From Methanothrix sp. (GTDB taxonomy: Archaea; Halobacteriota; Methanosarcinia; Methanotrichales; Methanotrichaceae), in the NCBI GenBank assembly GCA_003162615.1, contig PMNG01000112.1, forward strand, positions 1 through 27,466: a stretch of DNA of 27,466 bases, given 5' to 3'. Both the position numbers and the translations under genes were made by a program. Below the pieces are notes generated by a model. The model was not told where the DNA came from, did not search any database, and was given only the letters and a program-made list of their open reading frames with translations. This document shows positions 22,079-27,466 of this stretch, piece after piece (position 1 is the first letter of the stretch; each line of letters begins with the position of its first letter).

Positions 22079-22750
22079 TCAATCCAAAAATCCTAAGGCA
22101 TCCTCGATTCTGCCCATCTCAGGAGCGCTTGTCTCTTCCCCGACGATGTACCCTTTGGAGTTGGCCAGTAGGCCCGAGCCTATCAGCGGCGAGCCGAAAT
22201 TGACAGTCCCAACGTCTACCGGAAGACCAAACAGGTCATCCAGCACAGCCAGCTCCGTCTCGGACACCCTCGGGTGAACCAGAAGGCCCTTATTGGTTAC
22301 AATACCTGCCATCCCCACGGTCTTGAGGCCGCCTATGGTGCCCTGGACCACCTCTACCCCCAGAGTCTGGGACACAATCTCACAGGCCCTGCTGGAAAGT
22401 CCCGGATGCACTATTGCGGCGCTGTCGTTAGCCAGGACCACATTGCCCGCGGCGCTTATCTTTCCCGGAAGCCTCGCGGCCTTGCCGAGAGTAGACAGCC
22501 TCTGGATAGCCTCGTCGCTTGCCTGGGGGTTTGTGACGAAACCCGTCGAATTCCCGCATACCAGAGATCCCACAACCGAACTGCCGCTGATCGACGCCCG
22601 AACCACGACGACTTCCAGTTCTTCCTCCAATTGTCGGATGTTCTCTGGACCAACTTCCAGGGGAACCAAAGCGACCTTCTCCGTGCAGCGCGCAAAGACC
22701 CCTATGAGAGAGGTCCCTGCAATCCGCAGGCGCTTATTGCTCACCGGCAA
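22079..22750 (-). CDS. eif6: Translation initiation factor 6
   Basis: The 223-residue protein is aIF6, an anti-association factor that binds the 50S subunit at uL14 and blocks joining with 30S. The pentein fold is visible as repeats of about 45 residues, including RIAGTSLIGVFAR, LVCGNSTGFV, AIVHPGLS, GMAGIVTNKGLLVHPRVSE and LLANSKGYIVGEETSAPEMGRIEDALGF. The last motif (GxxxxxPExxRIxxAL) is a family hallmark. The frame opens at TTG 22750 inside rpl31e; GTG 22744 is an equally possible start. Overlap with rpl31e indicates coupling. Confidence 0.95.
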   Translation of the reverse strand: MPVSNKRLRIAGTSLIGVFARCTEKVALVPLEVGPENIRQLEEELEVVVVRASISGSSVVGSLVCGNSTGFVTNPQASDEAIQRLSTLGKAARLPGKISAAGNVVLANDSAAIVHPGLSSRACEIVSQTLGVEVVQGTIGGLKTVGMAGIVTNKGLLVHPRVSETELAVLDDLFGLPVDVGTVNFGSPLIGSGLLANSKGYIVGEETSAPEMGRIEDALGFLD

Positions 22751-23000
22751 ACTCTGCCTCTACACCGCCGTCTTCGAACTTGACTGCGCGGACCCTGACC
22801 CTCAAAGGCGGCTTCTCGTCTCCTCTGGCCCAGATGACTTCATTCAGGCTATTATCGATCTTCACATTCTCTTCAGGGGTCTTCATGTTCCTGGCCAGGT
22901 AGCTTCTTACCTCTTTCATAGCCCGGTTAGACCTTCTCCACCTGGGGACGTGCTTTGTTATCCTAAGCGGGATCGTGTAAACTCGTTCTGTATCAGCCAT
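22734..23000 (-). CDS. rpl31e: Large ribosomal subunit protein eL31
   Basis: The 88-residue archaeal/eukaryotic-specific protein sits near the peptide exit tunnel, where it contacts SRP and chaperones. Signature parts are ERVYTIPLR, the WRRSNRAMKEVRSYLARNMK helix, VKIDNSLNEVIWARG and the C-terminal RVRVRAVKFEDG. ATG 23000 is preceded by AGGTGG. It overlaps aif6 by 17 bp and follows rpl39e by 11 bp; the order rpl39e-rpl31e-aif6 is conserved across archaea. Confidence 0.96.
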   Translation of the reverse strand: MADTERVYTIPLRITKHVPRWRRSNRAMKEVRSYLARNMKTPEENVKIDNSLNEVIWARGDEKPPLRVRVRAVKFEDGGVEAEFAGEQ

Positions 23001-23011
23001 TGTACTGCCAC

Positions 23012-23161
23012 CTACTCTAAACTGCTTCTGCGCCAGTGGCGTCTGTGCGGGTGCGAGACTACTTTCCTCAGGGTCTTGACTATAACCCAGCTTGGCACCC
23101 TACGATTCTGATTGAATGCCTTTGCAAGCCTGATCTTCTTGCCCTTCAATTTCTTGGACAA
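23012..23161 (-). CDS. rpl39e: Large ribosomal subunit protein eL39
   Basis: The 49-residue, very basic protein lines the exit tunnel. It reads SKKLKGKKIRLAKAFNQNRR, then VPSWVIVKT and the C-terminal HPHRRHWRRSSL, the universal eL39 pattern. I place the start at TTG 23161: GGAGGA (plus 23168-23173) is six bases upstream, and the protein then begins exactly where family members do. The longer frame to 23218 would add 19 unrelated residues. The first 62 bp overlap the 3' end of the PP-loop ATPase gene in another frame. Confidence 0.93.
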   Translation of the reverse strand: MSKKLKGKKIRLAKAFNQNRRVPSWVIVKTLRKVVSHPHRRHWRRSSLE

Positions 23162-23756
23162 AACTCTTCCTCCGGATAACTCTGGTATGCGTGTGGTCGC
23201 CAGGAAATATCCTGTCAACCTCTCTCTCTCCGTGCCTCTCTGCCAGGGCGTATCTCAGCCCAACCTCGAAGTCAGAGGCAGGATATTTCATAGACAGCTC
23301 TTCCTCGAAGTCCAGGTATCGAGATGCCATTGCTCTTATGGTCTTCCCGCCCAGGCCCGCCAGGGGCCTCAGGTAGTGCACGTGCATCCTGTCTTCGAGG
23401 CTGCGTATCTCGCTGTAGCTCATCTTCGGCGCGCGGTCGTCACGCCTGGTTCCATCCGCCACAAACTCGCAATCTCGAGCTAAGGTCTCTATCGCTATGG
23501 AGTGAACATAGTTAAGGGCATCGTTGGGGTATCCCGTAGAGATCAGAATCTCCAGGGCTCTATCCAATACGCCCTCTTCAAAGGCAACCCTTCTGTGAGG
23601 ATGGCCTAGCTCTTGCGCTGCCCTCTCCGCCACTTTCCAGGCCTCGTCGTGACCAAAGGTGAAGGTGACCAAATCGATCTCATCGAAGAATGGCTCCAGC
23701 AGCAGGGCAGAAAGACTGCTATCCTTCCCGCCGCTGAAAAGCAACGCAGTTTTCAT
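23100..23756 (-). CDS. PP-loop ATP pyrophosphatase, function unknown
   Basis: The 218-residue protein has the N-type PP-loop SGGKDSS at residues 8-14, the signature of enzymes that adenylate a substrate such as tRNA or an amide. It continues with a Rossmann-like strand LVTFTFGHDEAW, then VHSIAIETLA, FVADGTRRDDRAP (a typical second motif of this class) and LRPLAGLGGKTIRAMA. It belongs to the archaeal alpha-hydrolase-like group once described as a putative tRNA-modification subunit; the real substrate is not established. Its place among ribosomal and tRNA-related genes supports a role in RNA or translation, by inference. The ATG at 23756 has AGG upstream. The last 62 bp overlap rpl39e. Confidence 0.85.
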   Translation of the reverse strand: MKTALLFSGGKDSSLSALLLEPFFDEIDLVTFTFGHDEAWKVAERAAQELGHPHRRVAFEEGVLDRALEILISTGYPNDALNYVHSIAIETLARDCEFVADGTRRDDRAPKMSYSEIRSLEDRMHVHYLRPLAGLGGKTIRAMASRYLDFEEELSMKYPASDFEVGLRYALAERHGEREVDRIFPGDHTHTRVIRRKSFVQEIEGQEDQACKGIQSES

Positions 23757-23768
23757 GGAAAAAGGAAC

Positions 23769-24110
23769 CTAAATTCTGGTGATCTTGATATCTCTCTTCT
23801 TGGGCTGAGCCTGCTTGAGGATCGCCTTGAGCTGCTCATCGGTTATGGCGCTGCGCAGCCTGCCGCTCTGGGCTAGCATGATGAGCTGGTTCTCGATCTG
23901 GGTCACGAACTCCGGCCTGGTCATACGAATGCTGCTCAACCTCTCTCTTGCCTCGGGAGTGAGGATGGACCTCATGACCGCTGCTTTCTTGGCTTCCATC
24001 TCCTGCTGCATCTGCTCCTGCTGAGCAGAGTACATCTGGGAGTCCATCTGCTGTCGCTGAATCTGCTCAAGTTTCTTTCGTCTCAATTCTGCAAGCTCGT
24101 CATCCACCAT
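23769..24110 (-). CDS. DNA-binding protein of the PDCD5 family
   Basis: The 113-residue protein matches archaeal homologues of human PDCD5/TFAR19. It has a long charged, glutamine-rich N-terminal helix (ELAELRRKKLEQIQRQQMDS through QQEMEAKKA), followed by a triple-helix core with ILTPEARERLSSIRMTRPEF, VTQIENQLIMLAQSGRL and ITDEQLKAILKQ, then a basic tail KKRDIKI. Archaeal members bind DNA in vitro; their cellular job is unclear. It begins three bases after the rps19e stop, with a GAGG ribosome site inside that gene, so it is co-translated. The pairing rps19e-PDCD5 is conserved in euryarchaea. Confidence 0.92.
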   Translation of the reverse strand: MVDDELAELRRKKLEQIQRQQMDSQMYSAQQEQMQQEMEAKKAAVMRSILTPEARERLSSIRMTRPEFVTQIENQLIMLAQSGRLRSAITDEQLKAILKQAQPKKRDIKITRI

Positions 24111-24113
24111 TGC

Positions 24114-24563
24114 TTAATACCTCGCAAGCTCAGGAATCGATTCCTGTAGTTTGCCTTTGATCTGGTGAGACATATTGTCCAGGAAAGACTGCCCTTCGGG
24201 CGTCACAAGGCGTCCTTTCTTAAGCTTCTTTATATACCCGGCCTTCTCCAGTTGCTGGAGGGCCTCTCTGGCTATGGAACCGCTGCCCCTGGCAAAGTGC
24301 GGAGTTGCCACTGTTTTGCGGTGCTTGCCGCCATAGTAGCTCCTAAGGCGGGACACGCCCACCGGCCCGTCGATGTAAACCCGACGAAGCACGGATGCGC
24401 ATCGCACGTACCACCAGTCTGGATTGGTGGGCGGCATCTCCTTGTATACCCCAGTCTTCACGTACGCAGCCCACACAGGAGGCTGAACCTTGCCTGCGGT
24501 CTTCAGTTCTTTCGCAACCGCATCGATCAGCTCATTGGGTGGCACATCATAAACAGTTGTCAA
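24114..24563 (-). CDS. rps19e: Small ribosomal subunit protein eS19
   Basis: The 149-residue protein of the 30S head starts TTVYDVPPNELIDAVAKEL and contains the eS19 hallmarks PPVWAAYVKTG, DWWYVRCASVLRRVYIDGPV, GVSRLRSYYGGKHRK and the winged-helix-like EALQQLEKAGYIKK. I place the start at TTG 24563: GGAGGA (plus 24572-24577) is eight bases upstream and the protein then begins as in other archaea. The longer frame to 24617 adds 18 odd residues and overlaps the leader. A TATA box on the minus strand (plus 24618-24625) gives a leader of about 30 nt. This is the first gene of the nine-gene leftward cluster. Confidence 0.94.
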   Translation of the reverse strand: MTTVYDVPPNELIDAVAKELKTAGKVQPPVWAAYVKTGVYKEMPPTNPDWWYVRCASVLRRVYIDGPVGVSRLRSYYGGKHRKTVATPHFARGSGSIAREALQQLEKAGYIKKLKKGRLVTPEGQSFLDNMSHQIKGKLQESIPELARY

Positions 24564-24617
24564 TTCTTCAATCCTCCAAGATGATAAGGACAAACCACAA
24601 ACTTTACGCCAAAACAA

Positions 24618-24625
24618 GTATAAAT
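24618..24625. promoter_or_regulatory. TATA box, probably used by rps19e
   Basis: GTATAAAT on the plus strand reads ATTTATAC on the minus strand, so it could serve either direction. Leftward it sits about 55-60 bp from the rps19e TTG; rightward it would start a transcript near 24650 that ends at the hairpin 24706-24730. Confidence 0.5.
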
Positions 24626-24705
24626 GCTTTTTCCGTATAGTTAATTATGTGTAGCTATTTTGGCACTAGGACTTAGTCGTTCGCATTGAAGTTCTCGCCT
24701 GGACC

Positions 24706-24743
24706 GCAGGCCACTCCACCACAGGCCTGCTGACTCGGTTTTT
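24706..24743 (+). terminator. Hairpin followed by a T-run
   Basis: GCAGGCC (24706-24712) pairs perfectly with GGCCTGC (24724-24730) around an 11-base loop; TTTTT follows at 24739-24743 on the plus strand. A rival 5-bp stem (GCCTG 24698-24702 or so with CAGGC) overlaps it. As a terminator it faces rightward, opposite to both flanking genes, which suggests a small plus-strand RNA or a block against antisense transcription into serB. Confidence 0.4.
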
Positions 24744-24755
24744 GTTACCTAGGAC

Positions 24756-25940
24756 CTAAAGAAGGTCCATCTCTTTATCCACTATTCCCAGGACGTTCAA
24801 CAGCCCCAGTAGGTTCTCCCTGGAGATGCTTCCGTCAGAGACTTTTTTTAGGATCTCCTTCGCGTTGAAGGCCACGCCCAGTCCGGCGTTCTGGATCATA
24901 AGGCAATCGTTGGCTCCGTCGCCTACAGCGACTACGTTCTCAGGGCTGATGTTCTCCAGGTCAGCCAGACGTTTGACTATGCTGCCCTTGGCCTCTGCAT
25001 CGATTACTTCTCCAATGATCGCGCCGGTTAAAACTCCATCAACGATCTCAAGCTGATTGGCAAAGGCATAGTCGAACCCCAGTCTTTCCTTGAGCACGTC
25101 CGTGAAGTAAGTGAATCCGCCGCTGATGAGGGCAATCTTGTACCCCATCTGCTTCAGGTGGTGAATCAGCTCCTCTGAGCCGGGGGTCAACTGTAGATTT
25201 CTGGCGATCGTCTCCAGAGTCGAGATCGGAGTCCCCTTGAGCAGGCGAACTCTCTGGCGTAGCGATTGCTCGAAGTCCATCTCACCCAACATAGCCCTTT
25301 CCGTTATGGACTTTACCTCATCATCCACTCCCACGAAGCTGGCCAGCTTGTTGATGATTTCATAGTCCACTATGGTCATGTCCATGTCGAATACTATCAA
25401 TCTCTTCTCTTTACGCGATGCGTCCAGGCTCTGGATGACCTCGTCTAATCCCAGTCGCTCGCAGCCCGCTCTAAGCTCCTCCTTACATTTCTTCACATCA
25501 CAGTCCGCGAAATCCATGAGGAATTCGATGGAGATCAGATCTCCCCTGGCCGTGACCGATGCCTTCTCTATGTTGATTTTATTCCTGGCTGCCAGGGTTG
25601 CGACATCCAGAACTATCCCAACCCGGTCCTTGGCCACGATGGTCACTATGTACAGGTTCTTTCTGGACCTCCGCCTTCCCCTGTACTGATCCATGGGAAG
25701 GACGCTGAACTCGATGCCCAAAGAGGGTGCGACATTCTTGAAATATGCCTCCAGGTCCGAAGGGGACGTGTCAGCAGAAGCAAAGTCGGCAACTACCGAC
25801 ATGACGAAGATGCCTTGCATCACCCTTTGGTCCAGATCCACTATGTTGACCGATCTTGCCGCCGGCTCACTGAGGATGTCGCGTATTAAGCCGGGACGAT
25901 CCTTGCCGATGAAGGATATCACCCATAGATCGGAACTCAA
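24756..25940 (-). CDS. serB: Phosphoserine phosphatase with N-terminal ACT domains
   Basis: The enzyme hydrolyses phosphoserine, the last step of serine synthesis. Read from TTG 25940 it has 394 residues: an ACT-like domain at the start (VISFIGKDRPGLIRDILS), a second at about 95-170 (YIVTIVAKDRVGIVLDVA), then the HAD phosphatase domain with nucleophile motif VFDMDMT, the serine of ALISGGFTYF, and the metal motif VGDGANDCLM. ACT domains suggest amino-acid control, by family knowledge. The frame is open back to ATG 26057, but the TATA box at 26034-26043 would start leftward transcription near 26013, after that ATG. GAGGGG (plus 25949-25954) sits eight bases before the TTG, so I choose the short form. 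Confidence 0.92.
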   Translation of the reverse strand: MSSDLWVISFIGKDRPGLIRDILSEPAARSVNIVDLDQRVMQGIFVMSVVADFASADTSPSDLEAYFKNVAPSLGIEFSVLPMDQYRGRRRSRKNLYIVTIVAKDRVGIVLDVATLAARNKINIEKASVTARGDLISIEFLMDFADCDVKKCKEELRAGCERLGLDEVIQSLDASRKEKRLIVFDMDMTIVDYEIINKLASFVGVDDEVKSITERAMLGEMDFEQSLRQRVRLLKGTPISTLETIARNLQLTPGSEELIHHLKQMGYKIALISGGFTYFTDVLKERLGFDYAFANQLEIVDGVLTGAIIGEVIDAEAKGSIVKRLADLENISPENVVAVGDGANDCLMIQNAGLGVAFNAKEILKKVSDGSISRENLLGLLNVLGIVDKEMDLL

Positions 25941-26033
25941 TTGGCTAGCCCCTCTTTCAGTGGTTGCGTAGCTCTCACCACTAAGCCGTGAGCATTCCAG
26001 ACTAAATACTTTTTCAACCGTGACCGCTACAAC

Positions 26034-26043
26034 CTTTTTATAT
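26034..26043. promoter_or_regulatory. A/T box shared by divergent serB and aglB
   Basis: TTTTTATATA is a strong TATA candidate 25-30 bp before the aglB ATG, making aglB essentially leaderless. Read leftward it would give serB a leader of about 70 nt. One element may thus direct both genes, or two overlapping boxes may compete. Confidence 0.5.
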
Positions 26044-26066
26044 ATCGATTCTCTCAATCAGAACTC

Positions 26067-27466
26067 ATGGATCCCGAGAAGATGTCTTGGCCTTTAGAGT
26101 TGCGGACATTCATCCTTTTACCGGCAATTCTCATATTAGGCTTGTTGCTGAGGCTGTACGCTGGAAGAAACACCCTTCAGGGTGGAAATGTGCTCTTTGT
26201 AGGATTCGATGAGTTCTACCACATGCGCAGAATTCTATACACAGTGGCCCATTTTCCGAACACCCTCTGGTTTGATTCTTACATCGATTATCCTCACGGC
26301 TATAACAACACATGGCCCCCGCTCTTCGATCAACTGTTGGCCGCGGTCTCCTTGGCTTTTGGTCAGCATTCCCAGCACGGGATAGAATTGGTCTCGGCCA
26401 CGGTGCCCGCATTTATCGGATCCATAGCTATTGTTGCTGTATATTACATGGTCAAGGAGATCTTCGATCGAAAAGCTGCCATCATGTCAGCTTTCATGAC
26501 TGCGCTTGCTCCCTACTACGTGCAGAAATCAATGCTCGGAGAGACGGATCATCATTCTCTTGAGGTTCTTTTGCTGATCTTTGCGATTATGTTCCTTGTC
26601 CTTGCATTATCAAAGAAGGAGCGGAGACATTTATTCGCAGTCGCGGCTGGAGTTTCCATGGCTGGGCTGGCCTACACCTGGATTGGTTCGAGTGCATATT
26701 TCGGGATGATCCTGATTTATGCCCTGGTCCAGATGACCCTTGACCTCAAGAATGGCGTATCTTCAGAAGAGACTGTTACTACATTGCTGACAGCTCTTGG
26801 AGTGACCCTTGCCTTTACCCTGCCTTTCTGGAGCACACCCTGGCTTTCACCAAGCTTTTTTGGAACATTGGCGATTATGGTGGCAATAATAGCTTCTTTT
26901 GCCATCGCTAGGCTAGTTGGGAATAGGAAAATACACTGGGCGGCATTTCCCATAGCCGTAGCCGCTCTTGGACCCGCTTTTGTACTGTTCCTTAACAGCT
27001 TAGGGCTCTTCGCCAAGGTTAATTCTCTGACAAGCGGCGGGATAGAAGAGCTATTTGGAGGCGGAATGATCGGAAAGATCTCAGAGGCTGAGCCCCTATT
27101 TACAAGACCGGAGATCTTCTTCTCGAGTTCCATCCTCTCCAATCTCGGTTGGAATCTGGTGTTATCCGTCATTGGCCTGGCTTTGCTGATCAGCTACCTA
27201 TGGCACTCTTGGCAAGACACAGAGAAAAGAGAAAGCAAGCTTCTGTTCCTTGTATTTGCAGTCTACACTTTAATTATCACAGTCGGACAAATCAGGTTCC
27301 TGTATCTTTCTTCGATCACTATGGGAATACTGATAACCATCCTCTTCTTTAGGGTTGAAGATTATGCTTCCGAGAAGGCTGCAGGTCTAGGTCAGCTTCC
27401 AAGGCTCTCTTTCATAGCACTGCTGTTTATTCTTCTAGTTTTGCCGACGACATTTGAGGCCATAGG
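26067..27466 (+). CDS. aglB: Oligosaccharyltransferase AglB/STT3 (5' part, cut by window end)
   Basis: The frame opens at ATG 26067 and is still open at 27466 (466 codons), so it is truncated by the window. The protein transfers a lipid-linked glycan to asparagine in N-x-S/T sites on the outer face of the membrane, for instance on S-layer proteins. Many hydrophobic segments are visible, starting with FILLPAILILGLLLRLYAG. The first acidic motif is GFDEFYHMRR (family form D-x-D/E near Y-H-x-R), the second is GETDHHSLEV (DHH), and an external-loop segment SEAEPLF may supply the later catalytic Glu. The WWDYG sequon-binding motif should lie beyond the window. The start is probably leaderless: no ribosome site, TATA box about 27 bp upstream. 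Confidence 0.92.
   Translation, partial: MDPEKMSWPLELRTFILLPAILILGLLLRLYAGRNTLQGGNVLFVGFDEFYHMRRILYTVAHFPNTLWFDSYIDYPHGYNNTWPPLFDQLLAAVSLAFGQHSQHGIELVSATVPAFIGSIAIVAVYYMVKEIFDRKAAIMSAFMTALAPYYVQKSMLGETDHHSLEVLLLIFAIMFLVLALSKKERRHLFAVAAGVSMAGLAYTWIGSSAYFGMILIYALVQMTLDLKNGVSSEETVTTLLTALGVTLAFTLPFWSTPWLSPSFFGTLAIMVAIIASFAIARLVGNRKIHWAAFPIAVAALGPAFVLFLNSLGLFAKVNSLTSGGIEELFGGGMIGKISEAEPLFTRPEIFFSSSILSNLGWNLVLSVIGLALLISYLWHSWQDTEKRESKLLFLVFAVYTLIITVGQIRFLYLSSITMGILITILFFRVEDYASEKAAGLGQLPRLSFIALLFILLVLPTTFEAI

Noticed and set aside
25941..26057. Long SerB start at ATG 26057
   Set aside because: The probable leftward transcription start lies downstream of this ATG, and TTG 25940 has GAGGGG at good spacing and begins directly at the ACT domain.

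Overview
The window looks like a chromosomal segment of a methanogenic euryarchaeon, most likely a Methanothrix/Methanosaeta-like member of the Methanosarcinia (an inference, not a species call). The evidence is an MC1-type chromosomal protein, archaeal elongation factors EF-2 and EF-1A, archaeal/eukaryotic-type ribosomal proteins (S19e, L31e, L39e, LX) with aIF6, prefoldin alpha and PDCD5-like protein, a CooC-type nickel-insertion ATPase, archaeal TATA boxes about 25-30 bp before genes, and an AglB/STT3 oligosaccharyltransferase. TTG starts are frequent.

Layout. (1) 1-5051 is mostly accessory: the MC1 gene, a tiny one-helix membrane ORF, a GC-rich hairpin, then a leftward metallophosphoesterase-STAND NTPase-TPR gene whose last TPRs are displaced by a one-base frameshift. 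(2) 5052-8054 holds a leftward tyrosine recombinase next to the 3' end of a class II ribonucleotide reductase gene. A degenerate copy of that 3' end lies beside the recombinase. (3) 8145-11354 is core metabolism: cooC (rightward) converging on a lysC-purM pair (leftward, ATGA overlap). (4) 11704-15806 is the translation block fusA-tuf-rpsJ followed by tRNA-Arg(CCG). (5) 15807-20243 is an AT-rich accessory island: a decayed gene of unknown family with one in-frame stop and one frameshift, an intact 877-residue TPR-CHAT caspase-like protein, a remnant of the ftsY 3' end, and a hicBA toxin-antitoxin pair lying between that remnant and the real ftsY. (6) 20283-24563 is a compact leftward cluster for ribosome biogenesis and protein targeting: rps19e, PDCD5-like, PP-loop ATPase, rpl39e, rpl31e, aif6, rplX, pfdA, ftsY. 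(7) 24756-27466 holds leftward serB and a divergent aglB that runs off the window.

The core blocks have intact frames and close spacing. All the lesions seen (frameshifts, an in-frame stop, a truncated ftsY copy) fall in the two accessory stretches. Those stretches carry two large TPR proteins of the architectures used in prokaryotic conflict and immune systems (STAND NTPase with a phosphoesterase head; TPR-CHAT protease), plus a toxin-antitoxin pair and an integrase. The best candidates for something undescribed are the phosphoesterase-STAND-TPR protein and the CHAT protein with its broken partner. The ftsY/hicBA arrangement is the clearest recombination scar.
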